Shown here one piece after another: positions 32,621 to 41,275 of a DNA stretch of 54,560 bases. Origin of the DNA: JAPUDQ01 sp039916485 (GTDB taxonomy: Bacteria > Patescibacteriota > Saccharimonadia > Saccharimonadales > Saccharimonadaceae); the NCBI GenBank assembly GCA_039916485.1, contig JBDSLH010000026.1:1-54560 (forward strand), given 5' to 3'. Made by a program: the position numbers and the translations under genes. Under the pieces are notes generated by a model. The model did no database searches. It was not told the DNA's origin and was given only the letters and a program-made list of their open reading frames with translations. Position 1 is the first letter of the stretch; each line of letters starts with the position of its first letter.

Positions 32621-33118
32621 ATGTCCGGTATTATAGTCATTGCACACAATATTCGATCAGCTCACAACATCGGATCAATATTTCGTAGTGCTGACTGCTT
32701 TGGTGTTTCGGAACTGATACTGTGTGGCTACAGCCCGTACCCAGCCATAGACGATGATAGCCGGTTGCCACATATCGTAGATAAGCTCACTCAGCAAATC
32801 CATAAAACAGCTCTTGGTACAGAAAACACAGTGCCATACAGCTATAGCGAGGCCCCGCCGCTTGACGAGCTAAAAAAACGCGGATATTCTCTCGTAGCGC
32901 TTGAGCAATCAACTGCATCAACTCTACTTGCCACCTATAATCCGCCAGAAATGGTGGCTCTTATCATCGGAGAAGAACGATTCGGGATCACACAAGATAT
33001 TCTTGATCGTTGTGATACTATTCTTGAAATTCCTCAGTACGGTACAAAAGAGTCACTTAATGTGAGCGTAGCCACAGGGATATGTCTGTACCATCTGAGT
33101 CAAACGTCGTATACTTAA
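32621..33118 (+). CDS. SpoU/TrmH-family RNA methyltransferase (second paralogue)
   Basis: 165 aa, a minimal SPOUT ribose methyltransferase. Motif 1 is NIRSAHNIGSIFRSADCFG (about 10-28), motif 2 is ALIIGEERFGIT (about 113-124) and motif 3 is YGTKESLNVSVATGICLYHL (about 141-160). Divergent in sequence from the copy at 4878-5414, so a separate target is likely. Its length and architecture fit small tRNA methylases, but no substrate can be named. The CAP-domain gene follows after 14 nt. Confidence 0.88.
   Translation: MSGIIVIAHNIRSAHNIGSIFRSADCFGVSELILCGYSPYPAIDDDSRLPHIVDKLTQQIHKTALGTENTVPYSYSEAPPLDELKKRGYSLVALEQSTASTLLATYNPPEMVALIIGEERFGITQDILDRCDTILEIPQYGTKESLNVSVATGICLYHLSQTSYT
33110..33115 (+). 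promoter_or_regulatory. -10 box of the CAP-domain gene
   Basis: TATACT inside the last codons of the SpoU gene, 17 nt before the ATG at 33133. It would give an approximately 10-nt leader without a Shine-Dalgarno sequence. Confidence 0.4.
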
Positions 33119-33132
33119 ACATAAATACGGTT

Positions 33133-34152
33133 ATGGCAAATAGACACAACAGCAACCATCATATACATGCAGCCAGAGTCATTCTCTTGGGAGTACTACT
33201 TGTAGCTGTTAGTGTCGTGCGAATTGATGCTCATGCCATCCCGGGCCTGACTAAACCTGCAGTCCTCGCATATGCAACATCGATGAGCCGTGGTGATCTG
33301 CATGCCGCAGCCAATGCATCGCGAGCAGCGAATGGTCTTGGAGCATTTTCCTTAAATGGTCAACTGAACAACTCAGCACAGGCTAAAGCACAACATATGG
33401 CTGACAATAACTATTGGGCACATGTTGCGCCAGATGGCACGCAGCCATGGTACTTTTTTGAAGCAGCCGGTTATAGTTATCGAAAAGCTGGTGAAAATCT
33501 TGCATACGGTTTCTCGACAAGCTATGGAGCGAATGATGGATGGATGAACAGCCCAAGCCATCGCGCTAACATACTCGGTGACTATATAGATGTTGGCTAT
33601 GGCATTGTGAACTCTCCAAACTTTCAAGGTGGTGAGAATACAATTGTGGTTGCTCATTACGGCACGCACTCCAGCTACGCGCCGCCTGCTCCTGCACCTA
33701 CACCGACTCCAGCTCCGACTCCTGTCGCACCCACTTCAACACCAACTCCGACGGCTCCAGCATCCGATGATCCAACGCCAATTACAGAGACAACCCAGAA
33801 CACCGAAGAGAAGACACCTATTTCTTCACCAACAGAAGCACAACAAGAAGCAACTGACGAACCCTCAAAACCTGATGCTCAAGAGGCTGGAGCACCAATC
33901 ACCGTAGGTATTGCTAAAAATGTGTCTGTACTCGAAACTATACGTACCGGGACAATACCTGGTGTCGCAGCAGCAAGCCTTGTATTAACTATGATCACTG
34001 CTTTTGGTTACGCGCTATCACATAGAGCATTAGTCCGACATGCTTTTGCAACCGGTGAACACTTCGTTATATCCCACCCAACATTTGATGCACTCGCTTT
34101 ATTTTTAGCACTGATGCTGATACTTACGACAACTGCAGCTCGACTGCAGTAA
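33133..34152 (+). CDS. Surface-anchored CAP/SCP-domain protein (YkwD-like)
   Basis: 339 aa. An N-terminal hydrophobic helix (VILLGVLLVAVSVVRI) is a signal or anchor. The CAP domain (about 55-185) has NNSAQAKAQHMADNNYWAHVAPDG, AGENLAYGF, GWMNSPSHRANIL and VVAHYG. A Pro/Thr/Ala-rich linker of about 45 residues and an acidic Ser/Thr/Glu-rich stretch follow, then two C-terminal helices (about 275-295 and 315-335) that should hold it in the membrane. CAP proteins act extracellularly, and host contact is a plausible but unproven role. The start at 33133 excludes an upstream in-frame ATG within the SpoU gene. It converges on dnaE with 2 nt between stops. Confidence 0.88.
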   Translation: MANRHNSNHHIHAARVILLGVLLVAVSVVRIDAHAIPGLTKPAVLAYATSMSRGDLHAAANASRAANGLGAFSLNGQLNNSAQAKAQHMADNNYWAHVAPDGTQPWYFFEAAGYSYRKAGENLAYGFSTSYGANDGWMNSPSHRANILGDYIDVGYGIVNSPNFQGGENTIVVAHYGTHSSYAPPAPAPTPTPAPTPVAPTSTPTPTAPASDDPTPITETTQNTEEKTPISSPTEAQQEATDEPSKPDAQEAGAPITVGIAKNVSVLETIRTGTIPGVAAASLVLTMITAFGYALSHRALVRHAFATGEHFVISHPTFDALALFLALMLILTTTAARLQ

Positions 34153-34154
34153 AT

Positions 34155-37100
34155 TTACACAAACTTGATATAATCAGCACCGTATAATTCGCCGACTCTA
34201 GCTGCAAGAGCTTCTGAAGCATCGGCAGTAAACGGCATACGCATTGCTGAATCTTTTTGTTTGCCAAGTACGAGTATGACTTCACTCGACCCAGGAAAGT
34301 CATTAAATGAGCGCTTAAGCTCAAGTAGTTTTTCGTGATCTTCTGGGTTATGGACATGAACATATATCTTTTTGAGCTTTTCTTCAACAGGTGTATAGGT
34401 AATTTTTGGTTTACTGGCTAGAGCATCGCCTGTTTCATCTTTTGCCTTTTTTTGCTTAGGTGCAGCCATTTTCTTACCTGTTGTCGCGTAGTTATCGAGT
34501 TCATCATTTGTAACGATGGTTACTGTGTCAGCAATGATTTTTACATCCCCGGTCTGTTTACCGTCTTTGTCTGTCGTGTTTACTTTCCCTTTGATCTTCA
34601 CGACGGCATCTTGCATGAAATTTTCAGTCAAGGTTTCAAGTACCTTCGGAAATACGATGACTTCGAGTTCACCTGATTTATCCTCTATTCGCGCAAATGC
34701 CATTTTACTGCCATTTTTGGTCAGTATACTTCGAACTGTCATTACTACACCACCGACAATCACCGATTTTGTATCATGCTCAATTTCAATACTACCAATA
34801 GGTACTGTTTGTTCTTCGAAATAAGCTTGATATTTATCAAGAGGATGTGAGCTTAGATATAAGCCAAGCAGCTCACGCTCCCATTGCAACATTTCCCGAT
34901 CATGATATTTTTGTGGTGCAGGTGTTAACTGTATTTCTGGCACCGCGACGTTGTCGCCAAGACCACCAAATAAATCAGCTTGATTACTGGCCGCGTCTTT
35001 TTGGCTTTTGCTTGCATACGCAGTGATCATATCTAAATTAAAGAGCAGGTCGGAGCGTTCTCCAAAGGCATCAAAACCACCAGATTTAATGAGTGATTCC
35101 CATGCCCTTCTATTAAACTTGCTCGTGCTAACCCGACGTGCAAAATCTCCAACACTTTTAAACTGACCTCCTTCGTCTCGTGCTCGCAAAATTTCTTCTA
35201 CAGCATTTGTTCCGACACCTTTTACCCCCGCCATACCAAATCGTATCTTTTGTTCCCCAGGCACAACGGCAAACTCAACAAAACTTTCATTGACATCAGG
35301 TGGCATAACTTTCATACCCATATGTTGACACTCTGATATCTCAATGGATAGTCGTTCTGTATCGTCAAGATCACTTGTCATAACAGCAGCCATGAATGCA
35401 TCCGGATAATGTGCTTTTAAATACGCTGTCCAATACGCAATCATTCCGTAGCAGGCAGAGTGAGATTTATTGAACGCATAGTCGGCAAATCCTAAGATAT
35501 CTTTCCATATTTTTTCTACGACAGGTCGTGGGACGCTATTTTCGACGGCTCCTTCTATGAACTGTTTGCCCATCTTACTCATAACTTCAGGAATTTTTTT
35601 ACCAATACCCTTTCGCAATGTATCAGCTTCACCACCAGTAAATCCTGACATCTCCTTACTCATCTGCATCACTTGCTCTTGGTACACAATAACTCCATAT
35701 GTAGATTCCAGCGCATTTCTAGTCAACTCATGTTCATATGTGACTTTTTCGAGACCATTTTTACGCCTCACAAATGAGTCGATGAGTCCAGCGCCTAAAG
35801 GACCAGGGCGATAGAGTGCACACATCGCAATAATATCATCGAACTCGGTCGGTTTTAACTCACGAAGATACCGTTTCATGCCTGCGGATTCGAGTTGGAA
35901 GACTCCCGTTGTATCTCCACGCTGGAATAGCTCAAATGTTTTTGGATCGTCGAGTGGAATATTGGTAAGATCGACTTCAACTTCATATACTTTCCGTATA
36001 ATCCTAATTGCGTTATTAATAATAGTCAGGTTACTGAGACCTAAAAAGTCCATTTTGAGGAGCCCAAGGTCTTCCATCTGCCCAAATGAATACTGAGTAG
36101 CTACGACGCCCTTTTGAGCCATTTCTAAAGGGGCAAATTTTACGATATCATCTGGTGCAATCACGACACCTGCAGCATGAACACCGTGCGACCGAATTGT
36201 ACCCTCAAGTCTAATTGCATAATCTATAACCCGTTTAGCGGTAGGATTAGTGTCATATTCTCGCTTAAGATCAGGATCTTTCTCAACACTCATTTTAAGG
36301 GGAGTGTGACGACCTTGGACGGGCGGTGGAATCAGTTTCGCGAGTCGATCAGACTCTGCGTAGGGTACTTGCAGCACTCGAGCCACATCTCGTATCGCAG
36401 CTCGTGCGACCATCTTTCCAAATGTCACAATGTTTGCGACTCTATTTTTGCCATATTTTTCGACACAGTATTGAATTACCTCATCACGGCGACTATCCTG
36501 AATATCGATGTCAACATCAGGCATGGAAATACGATCTGGATTGAGGAATCGTTCAAACAGCAAATCATATTTTAGAGGATCAAGCTCTGTAATACGCAGT
36601 GAGTACGCGATAATAGATCCAGCCGCACTTCCGCGTCCAGGTCCAAAAATAATCCCTCGATCTTTCCCCCACTTGATAAAATCCCAGATAATTAAGAAAT
36701 ACCCATTGAACCCCATTTTTTCTATAACACCGAGTTCATAATCGGCGCGTTCTGCTACATGTTTTGGTACATGTGACTTTGCTTCAGCCCTCGACAAGTT
36801 TTGAGCATCGATTTCTGCAATCGGTCCATATCGCCAAGCCAAACCACGCCACACAAGGGTATGCAAATAACTCTGCTCAGTTTCACCTTTAGGTACCGGA
36901 AATCGAGGAATTAAAATCTTACCAAACTCAAGCTCGACATGACAACGGTCGGCAATTTTCTTTGTATTACTGATTGCTTTTGCATGCGAATCAGCCCACC
37001 TGGTCATAATTTCTTGAGGATCGGTGACATGCAGGTGAAAGTCACTCAAGCTCATACGGCCCTCATCACTCAGAAATGCACCTGTACCGACACATAATAA

Positions 37101-37793
37101 TATTTCATGAGCTTCGGTATCTGATGGCTCTACGTAATGAGCGTCACTTGTCACCACACACTCTATGCCAGTTTCTGCAGATAAAGAAAAAAGATGTGCA
37201 TTTATTTTTTCTTGCACATCCCAAGTACTATCTTGTACTTCAAAATAATATCTATCTCCAAATATAGATTTATACCATTGAGCAATGTCTTTGGCTTTCT
37301 CGTGATCATCAGCACGAATCGCTTCACTGATCTCTGAACTCGCACAACCACTAAGTATGATGAGTCCTTCATTATATTTCTCGAGCAGCTCATGATCGAT
37401 ACGTGGTTTGTAGTACATACCCTCTAGATTGGCGAGCGTAGAAAGTTGCATGAGATTCTGATACCCGTCATTGTTCATAGCCAAAATAATAAGGTGGTAG
37501 CGCGCTTTGTCCTTTGCAGGATCACGATCGTTTCGAGATCGTGCAGCAACATACGCCTCCATACCGATAATAGGTTTAATCCCTTGTTCGGTACATGCTT
37601 TATAAAACTCGATAGCCCCTGACAGCGTACCGTGGTCGGTCATCGCCACAGCCTGCATACCCATGTCTTTTACACGAGAAACAAGCTCAGGAACTTTTGT
37701 GAGTCCATCCAGAAGACTATGATGAGTATGATTATGAAGATGAACAAAATCAGACACATCCAGTTGATGCGATGAGGTAGTACTGGCTGTCAT
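34155..37793 (-). CDS. dnaE: DNA polymerase III alpha subunit DnaE
   Basis: The replicative polymerase catalytic subunit. 1212 aa, normal for DnaE1. The PHP domain begins FVHLHNHTHHSLLDG (about 16-30). The polymerase active site includes PDVDIDIQDSRRDEVIQY (about 415-432), and the finger region has GPGRGSAAGSIIAYSLRITELDPL. A tandem HhH segment and an OB-fold (about 990-1080) follow. The C-terminal ~100 residues form the tau-binding-like domain. TATAAT ends 8 nt before the ATG. Identification is secure. Confidence 0.98.
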   Translation of the reverse strand: MTASTTSSHQLDVSDFVHLHNHTHHSLLDGLTKVPELVSRVKDMGMQAVAMTDHGTLSGAIEFYKACTEQGIKPIIGMEAYVAARSRNDRDPAKDKARYHLIILAMNNDGYQNLMQLSTLANLEGMYYKPRIDHELLEKYNEGLIILSGCASSEISEAIRADDHEKAKDIAQWYKSIFGDRYYFEVQDSTWDVQEKINAHLFSLSAETGIECVVTSDAHYVEPSDTEAHEILLCVGTGAFLSDEGRMSLSDFHLHVTDPQEIMTRWADSHAKAISNTKKIADRCHVELEFGKILIPRFPVPKGETEQSYLHTLVWRGLAWRYGPIAEIDAQNLSRAEAKSHVPKHVAERADYELGVIEKMGFNGYFLIIWDFIKWGKDRGIIFGPGRGSAAGSIIAYSLRITELDPLKYDLLFERFLNPDRISMPDVDIDIQDSRRDEVIQYCVEKYGKNRVANIVTFGKMVARAAIRDVARVLQVPYAESDRLAKLIPPPVQGRHTPLKMSVEKDPDLKREYDTNPTAKRVIDYAIRLEGTIRSHGVHAAGVVIAPDDIVKFAPLEMAQKGVVATQYSFGQMEDLGLLKMDFLGLSNLTIINNAIRIIRKVYEVEVDLTNIPLDDPKTFELFQRGDTTGVFQLESAGMKRYLRELKPTEFDDIIAMCALYRPGPLGAGLIDSFVRRKNGLEKVTYEHELTRNALESTYGVIVYQEQVMQMSKEMSGFTGGEADTLRKGIGKKIPEVMSKMGKQFIEGAVENSVPRPVVEKIWKDILGFADYAFNKSHSACYGMIAYWTAYLKAHYPDAFMAAVMTSDLDDTERLSIEISECQHMGMKVMPPDVNESFVEFAVVPGEQKIRFGMAGVKGVGTNAVEEILRARDEGGQFKSVGDFARRVSTSKFNRRAWESLIKSGGFDAFGERSDLLFNLDMITAYASKSQKDAASNQADLFGGLGDNVAVPEIQLTPAPQKYHDREMLQWERELLGLYLSSHPLDKYQAYFEEQTVPIGSIEIEHDTKSVIVGGVVMTVRSILTKNGSKMAFARIEDKSGELEVIVFPKVLETLTENFMQDAVVKIKGKVNTTDKDGKQTGDVKIIADTVTIVTNDELDNYATTGKKMAAPKQKKAKDETGDALASKPKITYTPVEEKLKKIYVHVHNPEDHEKLLELKRSFNDFPGSSEVILVLGKQKDSAMRMPFTADASEALAARVGELYGADYIKFV

Positions 37794-37801
37794 GTACCTC
37801 T

Positions 37802-37807
37802 ATTATA
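37802..37807 (-). promoter_or_regulatory. -10 box of dnaE
   Basis: Minus-strand TATAAT ends 8 nt before the dnaE ATG. The intervening AGAGGTAC contains an SD-like AGAGG, but it is too close to the start codon. Confidence 0.5.
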
Positions 37808-37842
37808 GCATCGGATGTGCCTTCAAATTATGCCTATTTAGG

Positions 37843-38085
37843 CTATTTTTTAAATTTCTTGATCTGGTCTAACAAAAATTTTCCAACCAGTGCTGGTGAT
37901 GAAACCTTCGTTGCATTCAAGGCGAACTGATTGATATTTTCTACAGCACTTTGGGCTGTGTTGGTCACAGAACGAATTTGCTTTGTTACTTTGATCAATA
38001 GGACGGTCAGTACAATTCCTAAAATCAAGAACAGTCCCAAAAATACTGAGAGGATTATGACGAGAATCTCTGCTGCATTAGTCAT
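37843..38085 (-). CDS. Small single-pass membrane protein
   Basis: 80 aa of unknown function. One long hydrophobic segment at about 6-30 (EILVIILSVFLGLFLILGIVLTVLLI) is followed by an amphipathic, Lys-ended helix. The layout recalls DUF948-like proteins but is too short to assign. It lies behind the GlsB-like gene. Confidence 0.65.
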   Translation of the reverse strand: MTNAAEILVIILSVFLGLFLILGIVLTVLLIKVTKQIRSVTNTAQSAVENINQFALNATKVSSPALVGKFLLDQIKKFKK

Positions 38086-38112
38086 GATATATTTCCTTTC
38101 TTTGTAACATGA

Positions 38113-38145
38113 TAGCGGGCATCACCAGATTAGTCTAGCGATGCC
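38113..38145. other. Hairpin between two small membrane-protein genes
   Basis: CGGGCATC and GATGCCCG form an 8-bp stem around a loop of about 16 nt. No T tract follows on either strand, so it may be an mRNA-stabilising or processing element and not a terminator. Confidence 0.4.
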
Positions 38146-38166
38146 CGATTATCTATGCAGGTCTGA

Positions 38167-38442
38167 TTATACTCGGCGACCACCGCGGAACATGCCCACG
38201 ATGAAGAGCAGAACGACTGCACCAACTAGAGCGACGATGAAGCTCCAGATGCTAAACCCAGTTGTTCCACCGAGGCCAAATAGGGGTAGGAGCAAGTTAC
38301 CGATGATAGCACCGATAATACCAACAACTACGTTAGCCAGAACACCCATTGAGGCATCTGTCTTCATAATCATTGATGCTACCCAACCAGCGAGTCCACC
38401 TAAGATGATTGCTGGTAATATGCCGCCTAAGTTAATGTCCAT
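38167..38442 (-). CDS. GlsB/YeaQ/YmgE-family stress-response membrane protein
   Basis: 91 aa with three hydrophobic helices. The family pattern GGLAGWVASMIMK, then GVLANVVVGIIGAIIGNLLLPLFG, then a final helix ending FRGGRRV is clear. Members are transglycosylase-associated-like envelope proteins induced by stress, with no known biochemical activity. Confidence 0.85.
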   Translation of the reverse strand: MDINLGGILPAIILGGLAGWVASMIMKTDASMGVLANVVVGIIGAIIGNLLLPLFGLGGTTGFSIWSFIVALVGAVVLLFIVGMFRGGRRV

Positions 38443-38524
38443 TTCTTTACTCCTTCTTACTCTTGTAATGTCTGTAGTATAGGAAAGAAAGTTTATAAAA
38501 AATGTAAGCTGGCAAACACTTTTG

Positions 38525-39400
38525 CTATTTTATGCGATTACGGAGGTAGGACATGAGCTCATCACCTATAGTTTCATGCTCAAGAGCAATATCAATGACA
38601 GCTTTTATGTATTTGAGAGGGTCTCCAGCGTCGTGCCAGACACCGTCAATAATTTGGCCGTAAACGTCATGCGATGCAAGCAATTCGTTGAGCTGGACCG
38701 ACAGAGTTATCTCACCGCTCTTGTCAATAATTTCTTTATGAAGAATAGGCCAGATTTCTGGTGCAAGCAAAAAACCACTGACAGTAGCAAGGTCACTTGG
38801 TGCATTAGCTTCTCCTGGTTTCTCAACTAGCTCAGTAAGCTTGAATAATCCATTCCCCATATCATCGCTGGTTGCAACCATACCATATTTATCTGCGTCA
38901 CTACGGTCGACTTTATTAAGGGATATGACCGATGCACCTGTCTTTTTATAAGCTTCAAGTAATTGAACAGCACGGGGGACTTCGCTTCGGAAGAAGTCAT
39001 CAGGAAAAAATACAAAAAATGGCTCATCATCATTTATGAGATGTTGAGCATTGAGAACTGGTCTTGCATTACCTTTAGGAGAGCCTTTTTGCCTGATATA
39101 CACAAAATTAGCCATTTCAGCTATGGATTTTATTCGATCTGCTACTTTGTCTTTACCACGCTCGCGTAACTCAGCCTCTAGTTCATCAGATCGGTCAAAG
39201 TGGTCTTCAATAGGACGTTTTGTAGCTCCGGTTACCATAATGATATCCGTTACACCTGCTGCTACTGCTTCTTCCACAATCAGCTGAATTACAGGTTTAT
39301 CAATTATTGGCAGCATTTCTTTTGGCATAGCTTTTGTTTGCGGAAGAAAGCGCGTACCAAGCCCTGCTGCACAGATTATAGCCTTAGTTGGTAATTTCAT
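38525..39400 (-). CDS. galU: UTP-glucose-1-phosphate uridylyltransferase GalU
   Basis: Makes UDP-glucose from glucose-1-phosphate for cell-surface glycans. Start at 39400 (MKLPTKAIICAAGLGTRFLP) is fixed by AGGAGG 3 nt upstream and gives 291 aa. The nucleotide-binding motif GLGTRFLPQTKAMPKEMLPIIDKP is at about 11-34, and FVFFPDDFF marks the metal-site region. It starts 8 nt after the gatB stop and is the last gene of the gat operon. Confidence 0.96.
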   Translation of the reverse strand: MKLPTKAIICAAGLGTRFLPQTKAMPKEMLPIIDKPVIQLIVEEAVAAGVTDIIMVTGATKRPIEDHFDRSDELEAELRERGKDKVADRIKSIAEMANFVYIRQKGSPKGNARPVLNAQHLINDDEPFFVFFPDDFFRSEVPRAVQLLEAYKKTGASVISLNKVDRSDADKYGMVATSDDMGNGLFKLTELVEKPGEANAPSDLATVSGFLLAPEIWPILHKEIIDKSGEITLSVQLNELLASHDVYGQIIDGVWHDAGDPLKYIKAVIDIALEHETIGDELMSYLRNRIK

Positions 39401-39407
39401 ATGCCTC

Positions 39408-40862
39408 CTATAGTGATAGTTTTTCACGGATTAATTGCTGAACCATGGCGGGGTTGGCTTTACCTGCAGATTGTTTCATTACTTGCCCAACTAAGAACCC
39501 GACGGCACGCTCATTACCACCCTTGATGTCGTCAATTGACTTCTGGTTTTCGGGTAATGCGAGAATAGTATTAACGATTGTGGTTATTTCCCCTTGGTCA
39601 CTAACTTGAAGTAGATTTTTTGTTTCGGCGATAGCACGCGGATCGCTGCCGGTTTGAAGCATGTCATAAAAAATTTCTTTAGCAGCAGTTGAGCTTAATT
39701 CGTGTTCTTCAACCATACCTGATAAATCCGCAAATTGCGTATCTGAGACGTTGATGCGTAGTGCGTCATTGGTGCCCCCCACTTGGACATCGCTCTTTGC
39801 TGTCATAGCAAACCATAACGCTACTCGGCGAGCAGTCGACTCTCCGTACTGATCTAGTAACCGTTCAATGAGCTTGGCTGTATCTTTGTTCGCAAGCAGT
39901 GCCAAGATGACCGTTGAATCAAGCTGTAAGCCCTTCCAGGATGTACGATAATGCCCAGGCATCTTCGGGAATTTGGTGTGCACTGCCCTCACATCTGTGC
40001 TTGTTACGCGTACCGGAGGCAAATCAGCATCAGGGAAATACCTATAATCATGCGCGTTTTCTTTACTACGCTGTGAAACGGTTTTTTGCTTTGCTTCATC
40101 CCAACCGCGTGTCTCTTGAACTATGGCCTCACCCTTTTTGAGTTGTTCAATCTGGCGCTTTATCTCATATTCAGCGGCTTTCTCTACAGATTTGAATGAG
40201 TTTAAATTCTTAGTCTCTGTACGAGTGCCCAGCTCATCGGTTTTACTAACAGACACATTTATATCAAATCTCATATTACCATGGTACAGATCACCATCTG
40301 TCACATCCGCATACGTCATGAGTAAATAGAGTTCCTGTGCAAATGCCTTTGCTTCAGCAGGTGAATGCATGTCCGGCTCAGAAACGATCTCAATGAGTGG
40401 TGTCCCTGCTCTATTCAGGTCTACCAAGCTATAGTCTTTCCCAGCTGGATGTGTCAGTTTACCTGCATCTGCTTCAAGATGCGCGTGATGTATCCGGACG
40501 GTAAACTCAGTTCCATCTGGCAATGCACACGTCACGGTTCCAGCACCAATAATGGGCTCCGCTAACTGCGTTATCTGGTAACCGAGTGGCAAATCAGGAT
40601 AAAAATAATGTTTTCGTTCAAAACGACTCAGCGGTGCTATTTCACTATTTAGCGCTAAGCCTGCTCGAATAGAGAGCTGGACTGCTTCTTTATTTAACAC
40701 CGGCAACGTACCTGGCAAACCGAAACAAAGTGGGCTGACAGTTGTATTCGGTGCTTTATCTCGCGCATCATTGTCAGCACCGCTAAACAATTTTGATTTG
40801 GTTTTTAGCTGGACATGACACTCAATACCTATTGTTGTTTTGTAGTCACTATACTCACTCAT
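39408..40862 (-). CDS. gatB: Aspartyl/glutamyl-tRNA amidotransferase subunit B
   Basis: The GatB subunit binds mischarged tRNA and activates the acyl group for transamidation to Gln-tRNA or Asn-tRNA. 484 aa. Signatures are IGIECHVQLKTKSKLF, LCFGLPGTLPVLN, RKHYFYPDLPLGYQITQ and DLNRAGTPLIEIVSEPD, with the C-terminal YqeY-like helical domain. The ATG overlaps the previous stop by 4 nt. Confidence 0.97.
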   Translation of the reverse strand: MSEYSDYKTTIGIECHVQLKTKSKLFSGADNDARDKAPNTTVSPLCFGLPGTLPVLNKEAVQLSIRAGLALNSEIAPLSRFERKHYFYPDLPLGYQITQLAEPIIGAGTVTCALPDGTEFTVRIHHAHLEADAGKLTHPAGKDYSLVDLNRAGTPLIEIVSEPDMHSPAEAKAFAQELYLLMTYADVTDGDLYHGNMRFDINVSVSKTDELGTRTETKNLNSFKSVEKAAEYEIKRQIEQLKKGEAIVQETRGWDEAKQKTVSQRSKENAHDYRYFPDADLPPVRVTSTDVRAVHTKFPKMPGHYRTSWKGLQLDSTVILALLANKDTAKLIERLLDQYGESTARRVALWFAMTAKSDVQVGGTNDALRINVSDTQFADLSGMVEEHELSSTAAKEIFYDMLQTGSDPRAIAETKNLLQVSDQGEITTIVNTILALPENQKSIDDIKGGNERAVGFLVGQVMKQSAGKANPAMVQQLIREKLSL

Positions 40863-41275
40863 AATGCACCTAAGTCTTTCAACGCACGCTCAAAACTTGC
40901 CATAGCTTTCTTTGCCCATTGGTCATGAATGCGAGCATTTGAATCATGAGCGATACGATTTCGAAGCTTGTGCGCTGTCCACACGGCTTCTCGCTGTGAA
41001 AATACACGGCTTGCACTCGTCATTCGTTCAGCCATAGTTGTTCCAGCAAAACCAGACTCTTTTAAGGCTTTATCAAGTAGTTTATCAGCTTGAATAATAG
41101 CAAATTGCTGGGTTTTATTGTCTGATGTAATAGATTGCTTAATTGAAGCCCAATCTTGCTGATATTTTATAAGGTTTAGTTTACTATGACGCTTGTTGCT
41201 CATCATCATAAACATCAGCAGCGCCAAACCTACGACTATAACCAGCGCAAATAATAAAATTATCGTTGAATTCAT
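40859..41275 (-). CDS. Membrane-anchored protein embedded in the gatCAB operon
   Basis: 138 aa of unknown function. One N-terminal transmembrane helix (about 3-26, ending MMM) precedes a cytoplasmic helical domain with KLRNRIAHDSNARIHDQWAKKAMASFERAL, which resembles HEPN/DUF4145-type segments around RNxIAHD. If truly HEPN-like, RxxxxH (RNRIAH) would be the key motif. Start at 41275 overlaps the gatA stop (ATGA), and its stop overlaps gatB, so it is locked into the operon. Confidence 0.65.
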   Translation of the reverse strand: MNSTIILLFALVIVVGLALLMFMMMSNKRHSKLNLIKYQQDWASIKQSITSDNKTQQFAIIQADKLLDKALKESGFAGTTMAERMTSASRVFSQREAVWTAHKLRNRIAHDSNARIHDQWAKKAMASFERALKDLGAL

